The notes under the pieces were generated by a model. The model was not told where the DNA came from. It worked only from the letters and a program-made list of their open reading frames with translations, and did no database searches. DNA of 64,000 bases from Paraspadella gotoi (taxonomy: Eukaryota > Chaetognatha), in the NCBI GenBank assembly GCA_051294375.1, contig CM119271.1, positions 3,620,610 through 3,684,609 of the forward strand. Direction: 5' to 3'. A program made the translations under genes and the position numbers. This document shows positions 1-13,170 of this stretch, one piece after another; position 1 is the first letter of the stretch, and every line of letters begins with the position of its first letter.

Positions 1-590
1 TCTGTTTAGATTTGGACGAAGATTTGCACAAGATGTGATTTCTCCAGGAGTGACGTGACTTTTCGTGCGCACGTATTCGATATATTTCCCGTGCGATTTT
101 GATCGACAATCCGGGTTTTGGGTACAAACGACTGTAAATGTAAAACACACGTGCAATGCTTTTAAAAATACAACAATCGATATGAAAAAATCCCAAGAAA
201 CTCCAATAATAAGAAATATTAAGATTCGAAATGTACTACTCAGTGCTCAGATTTAGTAAGTATATATCTCCGACGCGTTTATTAGGCATAAGCAACTTTT
301 GACCCCAATATGATTTTTATGGGCAGTTGAAAGTCATAAGAATAAGAGAGTGTATGTCGCCTTGAAGGAAAAATATACGAAATAAGATAATATTTAAAGT
401 GCAAGTGAATTTGACAGGAGCAAATTAAGACGTAAACGCTATTAAACGATATCTTACACCAGCGTAAGATCTAAATAAAATGACTCAAGTTTTCAGTTTG
501 TCTTCCGAATCTAATTCCTTCACAAAATCCGTCATTAATCTCGTGAAAAACGTCACAAACGTCAGTCGTTATCATTTTTATTCACGTCAC

Positions 591-722
591 TCAAAGAGTT
601 ATTATTTTGTCTTCATTCGGACATATCGAAACGTCCAGTAAACGGCGCAGCGGACGATGCAGCTCGCGGCGGCGGAGCAGCGACCTGGCAGCGGCGGCAG
701 CTGAATCAGCGGCAGCTTTCCC
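591..722 (-). other. GC-rich patch next to a gap, possible exon fragment
   Basis: On the minus strand the patch reads GKAAADSAAAAARSLLRRRE and continues LHRPLRRLLDVSICPNED, in AT-rich surroundings. It could be the edge of an Ala-rich exon cut by the gap at 723-878, or simply a GCC-repeat. I see no splice sites that decide. Confidence 0.2.
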
Positions 723-878
723 NNNNNNNNNNNNNNNNNNNNNNNNNNNNNNNNNNNNNNNNNNNNNNNNNNNNNNNNNNNNNNNNNNNNNNNNNNNNNN
801 NNNNNNNNNNNNNNNNNNNNNNNNNNNNNNNNNNNNNNNNNNNNNNNNNNNNNNNNNNNNNNNNNNNNNNNNNNNNNN

Positions 879-2356
879 AGAACCCGCTTGAGAACCCATT
901 TTTGAGTTCTGAACCTGTTCAGTGTTAAAGCTCCCGATTTACTTTCGATATTGTAAAACTTGTGTAATTAAAAGAAAAAAACCCACTTTCTCGCATATAT
1001 ATATATAGTATTATATACCCGTATCTCTAATGAAAAGAAAGATAAAGAAATATATAACAATATAAATACAAGCACGAAACTTTCGTACTTGTATCCAACA
1101 AAGAAACAAAAAGAAATGACTCGTACCGTTTAACAATATGAAATAAAGAAAGTATACTATACTATTCTTGGATGTGACACTACAGCTTAACATATCTTTT
1201 TTTCAAAACGAGGTTCCGTGGAACGTCTTAAATAACTGGCATTGCAGTACGTTTTTACTTTAGATTTTTTATTTTTTTTCGTGCGCAACGCAACCACAAG
1301 AATAACGATTCGAATTTTTTTGGGTATTTTTTTATGGAGGGAAGGAAGAGGAAAGGGTATCTGGTGTCTGGGGAGACACATATGTAACGAAAGAAAGGGG
1401 AGAGANNNNNNNNNNNNNNNNNNNNNNNNNNNNNNNNNNNNNNNNNNNNNNNNNNNNNNNNNNNNNNNNNNNNNNNNNNNNNNNNNNNNNNNNNNNNNNN
1501 NNNNNNNNNNNNNNNNNNNNNNNNNAGAGAGAGAGAGAGAGAGATAAGAAAAAATATTGTGATCGACTCAAAATGGTTTTTAGTGAAAGTCCACTTCAGC
1601 TCAGAAAGTGAAGAGAAATCGCGATGAATGATTGTGATTGCATCTTCGTTGTAATCTGCGTTTGTTGTGCGGAAAAAAAAGCTTGTTTCGAAGCTTGTNN
1701 NNNNNNNNAAAAGGAAAAGGGGTGAAAAGGAAAACAGGGAAAAGGAAAAGGGTGAAAGGGAAAAAGGAATCTTATCTGGAAAAAGAAAAGTATCAAAGTT
1801 CTTCAGAGGGAGAGAAGGACGAATCAAGAATTGTCTTCACGCAGAGTGGGATAGCATGATGGACGAGATGAAATTGATAGAGAGAGAGAGAGAGNNNNNN
1901 NNNNNNNNNNNNNNNNNNNNNNNNNNNNNNNNNNNNNNNNNNNNNNNNNNNNNNNNNNNNNNNNNNNNNNNNNNNNNNNNNNNNNNNNNNNNNNNNNNNN
2001 NNNNNNNNNNNNNNNNNNNNNNNNNNNNNNNNNNNNNNNNNNNNNNNNNNNNNNNNNNNNNNNNNNNNNNNNNNNNNNNNNNNNNNNNNNNNNNNNNNNN
2101 NNNNNNNNNNNNNNNNNNNNNNNNNNNNNNTAGAAGCAAAAAAACATACATACTAAAATCTTAAATGTGAGAACAATTTTATGTATTTTTTGAATCGCAC
2201 GATCTCTGATAAATTCTGCTAGAAATCACAATTGTAAATATTAAGTATACAAAAAAAAATGCAATTATTATAATTATTTCATAGAAGGCCATTTTTAATT
2301 TTTCTTAAAGACGCTAATCAAAACGTAATGACCTCATCTCCTCAAAATCTTCCCCG

Positions 2357-2389
<33 letters not shown>

Positions 2390-2705
2390 NNNNNNNNNNN
2401 NNNNNNNNNNNNNNNNNNNNNNNNNNNNNNNNNNNNNNNNNNNNNNNNNNNNNNNNNNNNNNNNNNNNNNNNNNNNNNNNNNNNNNNNNNNNNNNNNNNN
2501 NNNNNNNNNNNNNNNNNNNNNNNNNNNNNNNNNNNNNNNNNNNNNNNNNNNNNNNNNNNNNNNNNNNNNNNNNNNNNNNNNNNNNNNNNNNNNNNNNNNN
2601 NNNNNNNNNNNNNNNNNNNNNNNNNNNNNNNNNNNNNNNNNNNNNNNAGAGATGGGGAAACAGATGATTCGCGGTGAAGGTTCATGATATAAATCGAGGG
2701 GTTGA

Positions 2706-2789
<84 letters not shown>

Positions 2790-3447
2790 AAAAAAAAGAC
2801 GGGACAGAAGGAAATGAAAAAAGACAATATATTGACATTGACTAATGCCTTATGTCATCTCAGAAGTCGATAGAAGAACAAGAGATCCGAACAACCAACC
2901 AAATAACCAACCAACCAACCAACCAACCAACCAACTAAATAATTAACCGTATAATTAATAACTATCTAGCCAGTAATCCAAACAAACAAAATAATAACAA
3001 TCAAATCAAGAAGACCAATCACAAAACTGAACGACCAGCAATCTTTTTGTCTCCGAAAATAAATGACGATGAATCTTTTCATTGAACAATCGACGTTGGC
3101 TCACGTTTTGAGGGTGATTTAAAATATAAATATGTTTATAATATATATACAATATAAAAATAAAAAACCATACGAGTTGGCTCTTTAACGTCGAAACGTT
3201 TGTTGGTTTTAAATTTAATGTTTCGTCAAATGAAAACGAGAACAACAAAGCGACGTTCGGACTCGATAACTAAACAAAACAAAAAACAACATAAACATCT
3301 CGATTCTCGGATCCAAAAGCTTTTTGGGGGTTTTGTGGTTCCAGTGCTTTTCGTTTCTGGTAATAAAAGAATGAAATAATAAAAAAAAGAAAGAAAAAGA
3401 GAAAGAAAGAAAGAAAGAGAGAAAGAAAGAAAGAAAGAAATAATGAG

Positions 3448-3506
<59 letters not shown>

Positions 3507-4830
3507 AAAAAAAAGAGAAATAAATAAAAGAAAAAGGAATTAAAAAAACGAGTTGAAAACGACGAGTATGCACTATGCACTATGCACTATGCACTTAAAT
3601 CATAAAAAAATCATCGGCGCAAATAGAATTTCGAGACTAATTATTAATTAAAATAGGAATCATAAAAACTAAAAAAAAAATATCCGAGTTAGAAATATCA
3701 AAATAACTTACCTGTTTAATTCCGAAACGAATGGCGAAAAGAAGAAAGAGAAAACGGGAAGAGTGAAATCAGTTGGATAAAAATGATATATATTTCGTAA
3801 TTCGTATTATGATTTTTAAACAAATACTGTATTACAAAAAAAAAGATTAAAACGAATCATTTTTAGTTTTCTAAACGACCGATTCAAAACGGGAGGAATG
3901 AGATGGAGTGAGAGAGAGAGAGAGAGAGGGAGAGAGAGAGAGAGAAAATTAAGTCTCTGGGAATAAAAAAAAATCACAAAACGCAAAAACTGGCATCCAG
4001 CCTCGAGACACCCGAGGCTCTCTCTCTCTCGCTCTCTCTCTGACGTTTTTTTTCCCAGTATATAACACTTCTCCGTTGATATAGATACAAAAAGGACGGG
4101 GTTCTTCGACCCAGCGATTTCCATCTATTTTTTTTCAACCAGTTGGAGTTTATTTAACGAGTTGTTTCATTCTATTTCTTTCCCCCAACTGATTAATATT
4201 TTTAAATGTCTTTTAAATTTTTTCGTTAAATGAAATAAATGTTTTTTTAGTCTCTCATTTATTTTCAGGCTTTTAAGGCGAGACCGTGTTATGTATCGGA
4301 CAATACCTAATATTTCTCTATCCCGTTCACTCTGATAACACGATCGTGCGTACAGAATTAGCGCGTACTCTGGCCGCTTCCCTCAACTAATAAACCCGGA
4401 CGCTTTCAAATGAAACAAAAAATGATAATAAAAAATGGGGAAAGGAAATTTTAAAAACCCCGAGCTTCTTATTGGTGCAAAATCCGAGCACCAGAGGTCG
4501 ACAGAGCTAGCTGATTGGTCTAAAATTTAGGGGCATATTCTCAATTAATCTCCATGCAGATGAAATTGAAACTGTGATTAAAAATCTAGAGAAGTTGTTT
4601 AATAAATTTTTTAAACTAAAAAAATAGTACTAAATAAAAAAAAACTCTTAAATATTTTTTAGAAAAAATCATTATTGTATTTTTCCTTTCTGTTTCATTG
4701 TGATTTATTAAAAAAATTTGAAATAAAATATTGTTTTATCATTTTGATTTTGCGTTATTCATAAGACTTCGACCATACTTGATTATTTAAATATTTATAT
4801 ATTATTTATTATATATATTATTTTTAAAAA
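879..4830. other. AT-rich DNA with microsatellites and four gaps, no gene seen
   Basis: Includes (AAAG)n at 2,705-2,790, (CCAA)n at 2,892-2,935, (GAAA)n at 3,383-3,508, a three-copy CACTATG repeat at 3,566-3,594, (GA)n at 3,908-3,945 facing (TC)n at 4,018-4,040, and a stem-loop AGCCTCG...CGAGGCT between them. All open frames here are made of these repeats. Confidence 0.7.
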
Positions 4831-7800
4831 TAGTCCTGCCAACAGAAATTAATCCTGCTGTGAAAAAAAAATCCTGCTAAAGATTTCCGAGCTTTGGTTC
4901 AAAAATGCCTGTTTCCTGTCTCAGCAAAAAAATATTCCTGCATGAAAAATCCCTTATTCTTTATAGTAAAATAGTCTGCCACAGGAATTTTCCTGCTGTG
5001 AGAAAAATCTTCCAAAAAGATTTCCTAAATTTTGTTGAAAATGACTGTTCCGCCAGCAAAAAATCATTCTGCAGAAAATCCCTTTAATATTTTTAGTAAA
5101 TAGTCCGCAACCGAAATTATCCCTCTGACATAAAAAAATCCTCTAATAAGATTTCCTTGATTTGTTTAAAAGATGACTGTTCGCCAGCAAAAAGTCATTC
5201 CTGCATGAAAAATCCCTTTAATAATTTTTAGTAAAATAGTCCTGTCAACAGGAATTATTCCTGCTGTGGAAAAAAAATCTGCTATAAGATTTCCGAGCTT
5301 GGTTCAAAAAAGGACTGTTCCTGCCAGCAAAAAATCATTCCTGCATGAAAAATCCCTTAATATTTTAGTAAATAGTCCTGCAACAGAATTATTCCTGCTG
5401 TGGGAAAAAATCCTGCCAAAAAGATTTCCTAAGATTTTGTTTGAAAATGACATGTTCCTGCCAGCAAAAAATCATTCCTGCATGAAAAATCCTTTATATT
5501 TTAGTAAAATAGCCTGCACAGGAATTATTCTGCTGTGAGAAAAAATCCTGCAAAAGATTTCTAAGATTTGTTTGAAAAATGACTTTCTGCCAACAAAAAT
5601 CATTCCTGCCATCAAAAAATCCCCTTTAATATTTGTAGTAAAATAGTCCTGCAACAGAAATAATCCTGCTGTGAGAAAATCTGCTAATAAGATTTCCTTG
5701 GATTTGTTTGAAATGACTGTTCCTGCCAGCAAAAGTCATTCCTGCCATGAAAATCCCCTTAATATTTTAGTAAAATAGTCCTGCAACAGAAATTAATCTG
5801 CTGTAAAAAAAAATCCTGCTAATAAGCTTTCCCGAGCTTTGGTTCAAAATGCTGTCCTGCAGCAAAAAATCATTCCTGCATGAAAAATCCCTTTATTATT
5901 TATAGTAAAATAGTCCTGCACGGAATTATTCCTGCTGGTGAGAAAAAATCTTCCAAAAAAGATTTCCTAAATTTTGTTTGAAAATGACTGTTCCGCCGCA
6001 AAAAATCATCTCCATGAAAAATCCCCTTAATATTTTAGTAAATAGTCCTGCCAACCGAAATATCTGTGTCATAAAAAAATTGCTAATAAGATTTCTTGGA
6101 TTTTGTTCCTGCCAGCAAAAGTCATTCTGCCATGAAAAATCACCTTTAATATTTTTGTGAAAATAGGTTCCTGCCAGAGAAATTATTCTCTGTGAGAACA
6201 AAAAACCTGCTAATAGATTTCCGAGCTTTGGTCAAAAAATGACTGTTCCTGCCAGAAAATATCATTCCTGCCATGAAAATCCCTTTAATATTTTAGTAAA
6301 TAGTCCTGCACAGAAATTATTCCAGTTGTGAGAAAAAACCTGCCAAAAAGATTCTAGATTTTGTTGAAAATGACTGTTCCTGCCAGCAAAAATCATCTGC
6401 ATGAAAAATTCCTTAATATTTTAGTAAATAGTCCTGCCACAGAAAATATTCCTGCTGTGAGAAAAAATCTGCCAAAAAATTCCTCAGATTTTTTTGAAAA
6501 ATGATGTTCCTGCAACCAAAAATCATTCTGCCATGAAATCCCTTTAAATATTTTTATAAAATGTCTGCCAACCGAAATTAATCCTGCGTGAGAAAAAATC
6601 CTGCTAATAATTTCCTTGGATTTTGTTTGAAAATGACTGTCCTGCAGCAAAAAAGTCATTCTGCATGAAAAAATCCCTTAATATCTTTAGTTAAATAGTC
6701 CTGCACAGAAATATTCTGCTGTGGAAAAAAAATCCTGCCAAAAGATTCCTCAGATTTTGTTTGAAATTCTGTTCTGCAACAAAAAATCATTCCTGCCATG
6801 AAATCCCTTTAATATTTTTAGTAAAATAGTCTTGCCACAGAAATTAATCCTGCTGTGAGAAAAAAAATCCTGCTAATAAGATTTCCCGAGCTTGTTCAAA
6901 AATGCCTGTTCCTGCCAGAAAAAATATTCCTGCCATGAAAAAATCCCCTTTAATATTTAGTAAAATAGTCCTGCCAAAGGAATATTATGCTGTGAGAAAA
7001 TATCCTCCAAAAAGATTCCTAAGATTTTTTTAAAAAATGACTGTTCTGCAGCAAAAAATCATGCTGCATGAAAAATCCCTTTAATATTTTTAGTAAAATG
7101 TCTGCCAACAGAAAATATTCCTGCTTGAGAAAAAAATCCTGCCAAAAAGATTTCCTCGATTTTGTTTGAAAATGACTGTTCCTGCAACAAAAATTCATTT
7201 GAGAAAATCCTTTAATTTTTAGTAAATAGTCCTGCACAGAATTATCCTGTACGAGAAAAAAATCCTGCCAAAAAGATTTCTAAGATTTGTTTGAAAAATG
7301 ACTGTCCTGCAGCAAAAAATCATTCCTGCCATGAAAAATCCCCTTTAATATTTTTAGTAAATATCCTGCCAACAGAAATTATTCCTGCTTAAGAAAAAAT
7401 CCTGCCAAAGAGATTTCCTACGATTTTGTTGGAAAATGACTGTTCCTGCAGCAAAAATCATTCCGCCATGAAAAATCCCCTTTATTCTTTAGTAAAATAA
7501 TCCTGCCAACAGAATTAATCCTGCTGGAGAAAAAATCCTGCTAATAAGATTTCCTTGAAATTTTGTTTTCATGAATGACTGTTCTGCCAGCAAAAAAATC
7601 CTGCATGAAAAATCCCCTTTAATATTTTTAGTAAAATAGTCCTCCAACCCAGAAATTAATCCTGCTGTGATGAAAAAATCCTGCTATAAGATTTCCTTGG
7701 ATTTGGTTTGAAAAATGACTGTTCTTGCCAGCAAAAGTCATCCTGCCATGAAAAAATCCCTTTAATATCTTTAGTAAAATAGTCCTGCAACAGGAATTAT

Positions 7801-10800
7801 TCCTGCTGTGAGAAAAAAATCCTGCCAAAAAGATTTCGCTAAGATTTTGTTTGAAAATGACTGTTCCTGCAGCAAAAAATCATTCCTGCCATGAAAATCC
7901 CTTTAATATTTTTAGTAAAATAGTCCTGCCAACAGGATAATTCTGCTGTGGAGAAAAAAATCCTGCTATAAGATTTCCTTGGATTTGTTTGAAAAAATGA
8001 CTGTCCTGCCAGCAAAAAGTCCTTCCTGCATGAAAAATCCCTTAAAATTTTAGTAAAATAGTCCGCACTGAAATTAAATTCCTGCTGTAAGAAAAAATCT
8101 GCTAATAAATTTCTTCGACTTTTGTTGAAAAATGACTGTTCCTGCCAGCAAAAAGTCATTCCTGCCATGAAAATCCTTTTTTATTTTTAGTAAATAGTTC
8201 CTGAAACAGAAATTATTCTTGCTGTGAGAAAAAAATCCTGCTTAATAAGATTTCCTTCGATTTTGGTTTGAAAAATGACTGTTCTGCAGCAAAAAGTCAT
8301 TCTGCCATCGAAAAATCCCTTTAAAATTTTTTAGTAAAATAGTCCTGCACTGAAATTAATCCGCTGTAAGAAAAAATCCTGCTAATAGATTTCCTTGGAT
8401 TTTGTTTGAAAAATGACTGTTCCTGCCAGCAAAAAGTCATTCCTGCTATGAAAAATCCTCTTAAATAATTTTTAGTTAAAATAGTCTGCAACAGAATTTT
8501 CCTGCTACGAGAAAAAAATCTGCCAAAAGATTTCTAAGATTTTGTTTGGAACAATGACTGTTCTGCCAGCAAAAATTCATTCTGCCAGCAAAAAATCATT
8601 CCTGCCATGAAATCCCTTTAATATTTTTAGTAAATAGTCCTTCAACAGAAATTATTCTGCTGTAAGAAAAAATCCTGCAAAGAGATTTCTACGATTTTCT
8701 TTAAAAATGACTGTTCTGCAGAAAAATATTCCTGCCTGAAATCCGCTTTCATTCTTTTATAAAATATCCTGCCAACAGAAATTAATCCTGCTGTGAGAAA
8801 AAAATCTGCCTAATAAGATTTCCGTTGAATTTTGTTTCATAATGACTGTTCTGCCAAGCAAAAAAAATTCCTGCAAAACCTTTAATATTTTTAGTAAAAT
8901 AGTGCCTGCAAAGAAATTAAATCGCTGCTGTGAGAAAAATCGTGCTATAGTTATCGCTAAGCTTTGTTGAAGAATTCACTGTTCTGCAGCAAAAAATCAT
9001 TCTGCATGAAAAATCCCTTTAATATTTCTAGTAAAATGTCCTGCCACAGAATTATTCCTGCTGTGAGAAAAATCCTGCAAAAGATTTCTAAGATTTGTCG
9101 AAATACTGTTCTGCAGCAAAAAGCATTCCTGCATGAATCCCTTTTAATATTTTAGTAAAATAGTCCTGCACGAAATTATTCCTGCTGTAGGAAAAAAATC
9201 CTGCTAATGAGATTTCCTAAGATTTTGTTTGAAAATGACTGTTCCTGCAGCAAAAAGTATGACAGATGCTGATAAAAGAGGATGATGTAGCGCTATATTA
9301 TGTATGAGATGGAGGATTTATATGATGTAGTAGTAGTATGAGGATGAGATGATCTTGAAAGAGTGGAAATTATTCCTGCTGTCATAAAAAATCTTGCTAA
9401 TAAGATTTCCTTGGATTTGTAAAAGATGCTGTTCTGCACAAAGTCTTCCTGCATGAATCCTGTAGATATTTTGTAAATATCTGCCAACAGAAATTAAATC
9501 TGGCTGTGAAAAAATCTGCTCATAAGATTTCCGAGCTTGTTTCAAAAATGCTGTTCCTGCAGCAAAAAATCTTCCTGCATAAAATCCTTTATTAGTTAAG
9601 TAAATAGTCCTTGAACAGGAATTATTCGCTGTTGTTAGAAAAAATCCTGCCACAAAGATTTCCCAAATTTGTTTGAAAATGACTGTTCCGCGGCCAGCAA
9701 AAAATCATTCCTGCATGAAGACCCTTTAATATTTAGTAAAATAGTCTGCACCGAAAATTAATTCCTGCTGTCATAAAAAATCTGCTAATAAGATTTCCTT
9801 GATTTTGTTAAAAAGATGACTGTTCCTGCATGCAAATTTGTCATTCTGCCAATGAAAATCCTTTATTTTAGTGAATAGTCCTGCCAGAAAATTTTCTGCT
9901 TGAGAAAAAAACTGCTAATAAGATTTCCGGCTTTGGTCAAAAATGACTGGTTCCTGCCAGCAAAAAATCATTCCTGCCATGAAAAATCCCTTTATATTTT
10001 TAGTAAAATATCTGCCACAGAAATTATTCACTGTTGTGAGAAAAAACTGCAAAGATTTCCTAGATTTTGTTTGAAAAATGACTGTTCCTGCAGCAAAATC
10101 ATTTGCCAATGAAAATCCTTTGATATTTTTAGTAAAATAGTCTGCAACAGAAATTTCTGCTGTGAGAAAAAAATCCTGCAAAAGATTTTCTCAGATTTTG
10201 TTTGAGAAAATGACTGTTCCTGCACAAATCATTCTGCCATGAAAAATCCTTTAATATTTTTAGAACAGTCTGCAACCGAAATAATCTTGCTGTGAGAAAA
10301 AAATCCTGCTAATAAGATTCCTTGATTGTTGTTGAAAAATGATGTTCTGCAGCAAAAGCATTTTCCTGCCATGAAATCCCTTTAATATTTTAGTTAAATA
10401 GTCGCACAGAAATTTCTGCTGTGAAAAAATCTGCAAAGATTTCTAAGATTTGTTTGAAAAATGAACTGTTTCCTGCCAACAAAAAATCTTCTGCATGAAA
10501 ATCCTTTAATATTTTAGTAAATAGTCTGCCACTAGAAATAATCTCTGTGAGAAAAAATCTGCTAATAAGATTTCCGAGCTTTGGTTCAAAAAATGCCTGT
10601 TCTGCAGAAAACATCATTCTGCATGAAATCTTTACTATTTTAGTAAATTGTCCTGCAACAGGAATATTCCTGTGTGAGAAAATATTTGCAAAGATTTCTA
10701 AGATTTTGTTGAAAAATGACTGTTCTGCCAGCAAAAATATTCCTGCATGAAAATCCCTTAAATATTTTTAGTAAATAGTCTGCAAGAATTTCCTGTGTGA

Positions 10801-11612
10801 GAAAAATCTGCAAAGATTTCTCAGATTTGTTTGAAATGACTTTTTCTGCCACAAAATCATTCTGCCATGAAAATCCTTTATATTTTTAGTAAAATAGTCT
10901 GCAACAGATTATCTGCGTGAGAAAATCTGCTAATAGATTTCCTAAGATTTGTTGAAAAATGACTGTTCTGCAGCAAAACAGTCATTCTGCATGAAATCCT
11001 TTAATTTTAGAAAATAGTCTGCACGAAAATATTCCTGCTGTGAGAAAAAATCGCAAAAGATTATCCTCAGATTTTGTTTGTAAAATGACTGTTCTGCAAA
11101 AAAATTATTCCTGCCATGAAAAATCTTTTAATATTTTTAGTAAATAGTCTGCAACAGAATTAATCTGCTGTGCGAAAATACCGCTAATAAGATTTCTTGG
11201 ATTTGTTTGAAAATGACTGTTACCTGCATCAAAAAGTCATTCTGCCATGAAAATCCCTTTAATATTTTAGTAATAGTGCTGCAAGGATTTATCTGCTGTG
11301 AGAAAAAATTCCTGCAAAAAGATTCCAAGATTGTTTGCAAATGACTGTTCCCAGAAAAATCTTCTGCATGAAAATCCCCTTTATATTTTAGTAAAATAGT
11401 CCTGCCAACAGGAATTATTCCTGCTGTGAGAAAAAAATCCTGCTAATAGATTTCTTGGATTTTGTTTGAAACTGACTGTTCCTGCCAGCAAAAGTCATTC
11501 CGCCCATGAAAATCGCCTTTACTATTTTTAGTAAAATAGTCCTGCCAACTGAAATTTAATCCTGCTGTAAGAAAAAAATCCTGCTAATAAGATTGCCATT
11601 CTTTTTTGTTTC
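4831..11612. repeat. Satellite array, unit about 145 bp, roughly 45-50 copies
   Basis: A continuous 6.8-kb tandem array. One clean unit runs from TAGTCCTGCCAACAGAAATT through GAAAAAAATCCTGCTAATAA, GATTTCCTTGGATTTTGTTT, GACTGTTCCTGCCAGCAAAA and CATTCCTGCCATGAAAAATC to TTTAATATTTTTAGTAAAAT. Two unit types differ after the third CCTGC (CTAATAAGATTTCCTTGG versus CAAAAAGATTTCCTAAG). Each unit carries about five TCCTGC motifs, mostly 20 bp apart and followed by A-runs, so the unit itself grew from a shorter repeat. Copies differ mostly by single-base losses in homopolymers, which looks like sequencing error on top of true divergence. Open frames in the array break at unit boundaries and are not genes. 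A non-homologous stretch interrupts it at 9,259-9,365. Confidence 0.95.
9259..9365. other. Foreign 107-bp stretch inside the satellite array
   Basis: The satellite pattern stops after CAGCAAAAAGTAT and resumes at GAAATTATTCCTGCTGT. The interval is rich in GATGATGTAG-like and AGTAGTAGTATG motifs and has no match elsewhere in the window that I can see. It could be a small insertion or a chimeric raw-read segment. Confidence 0.7.
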
Positions 11613-11825
11613 AATCTGCCAGGGTGATAATCCTGCTGTAAAAAAGTCGCTGAAGACCAATCAAAAAAAAAACGTTCTGGCAATATATCAATCCTGCTAG
11701 GAAATCCGCTGATTACAATCAGAGTGATCCTGCAGTCCTGCTTATCTTATTTTCCGAAAATTCGTAGGTTTTTTTTTATCGCTAAATCCTGCAAATCTGA
11801 CCCCACTTCCTGGCAATGAGCAGAA
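11613..11825. other. Degenerate edge of the satellite array
   Basis: Scattered CCTGC motifs (AATCCTGCTGTAAAAAAG, CAATCCTGCTAGGAAATC, GATCCTGCAGTCCTGC) continue without the 145-bp order. This is what a decayed array edge, or the ancestral short repeat, would look like. Confidence 0.5.
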
Positions 11826-12632
11826 CACAAGATCTGGCAATTTTCAAAAGGAGTTTCAGTCAACAAACCCGAAATTTTTTTTTTTTGGAATGTCCTCTTG
11901 TGCCATAAGACTACGATTATTGGGTTATGACCCAAAAAAAGTCCAGTTTGTCAAAAGGCTCGTGACGCAAAAAAAGTTCCAGTCGTAGTTCAAAGCCCGT
12001 CATTTAAAAACGATTACCTTGAAATTTTCGGGGCTTTGAGTCGAAGCACTCGGCATAATTCCACAGGTGGAAGTTCCATTTTTTTGGACATGACATTGAT
12101 TTATGAAAATGATTGTATCATGTATACACTACCATTATGTATAAATGTATACATTTATACGTTTTGGCGTTTCTTGTATATGAAAATTGCAATTTCTCTT
12201 TTAAGTTTTTAGATTTTAATAATATTCATTAAAATTATTTAATTTCAAATTCTTTACTTTTCTTTTATATATTATTATCATTGTTTTTATTCATTTTGAT
12301 TTTTGAAATCTAAATGGGTTGTGAGTGTTGTCTTCTGGAGATAGAGGGAGCCTCTATACAACCCAAGGTTAAATTTACTTCCCTGCCCTAGTTTTGTTAA
12401 ATTCTTAATTTTGCTTTTCTATTAATTTTCTTCTTCTCATCTCTCTCCTTCTCTCCTAACTTTTCTCTTCCCGCTCGAAACTCGTAAACTCTGCTGACTT
12501 TTTTTATCCTCTCTCTCTTCATCTCTCACATCCTGGAACAAAAAAAAATTTTTTTCTGGCACAGCATTAAAAGCTAATTACATTCAATGGACATTTACTC
12601 TGTCTGCTCTCGCTCCGTCCAGGTGTCTCTCT
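11826..12632 (+). repeat. Left arm of an inverted duplication
   Basis: About 800 bp that reappears in reverse complement at 12,967-13,779. Shared landmarks are CAAGATCTGGCAATTTTC, GGTTATGACCCAAAAAAAG, CGAAGCACTCGGC, GGGTTGTGAGTGTTGTCTTC and AGCATTAAAAGCTAATTACA. The arms differ by scattered single-base indels. No coding function recognised. Confidence 0.85.
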
Positions 12633-12854
12633 CTCTCTCTCTCTCTCTGCGTCTCTCTTCTCTCTCTCTCGTCTCTCTCTTCTCTCTCTCTTCCTCTCTC
12701 TCGTCGCTGTCTCGAAACATAGTGAGAGAGAGAAAAGGAGAAGAGGAAACGGCGTTAATGCTATTAAAGCCTTCCATTTCCTAGGCCGTGACCCTTTCCT
12801 TCGCTATTACGCGTAGCGGCTTGTGATGTATGAATGGAAACCCAACGGGCCGTC

Positions 12855-12935
<81 letters not shown>

Positions 12936-12941
12936 GAGTGG

Positions 12942-12966
12942 NNNNNNNNNNNNNNNNNNNNNNNNN
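12942..12966. other. 25-N gap between inverted arms
   Basis: Unknown bases of a fixed length, in a (GA)n tract. The following sequence is an inverted noisy copy of the preceding one. Confidence 0.95.
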
Positions 12967-13138
12967 AGAGACACACTCGGACGGGAGCGAGAGAGACAGA
13001 GTAAATTCCATTTGATGTAATTAGCTTTTAATGCTTTGCCAGAAAAAGATTTTTTTTTGTTCCAGGATGTGAGAGAGAGAGAGAGAGAATAAAAAAGTCA
13101 GGCAGAGTTTACGAGTTGAGCGGGAAAGAGAAAGTTAG

Positions 13139-13170
<32 letters not shown>

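Noticed and set aside
4905-11340. Minus- and plus-strand frames of 60-114 codons in the satellite
   Set aside because: They shift frame at unit boundaries and do not keep a conserved peptide from unit to unit.
4831-11612. CRISPR-like array
   Set aside because: The whole unit is repeated without unique spacers, and the DNA is eukaryotic.
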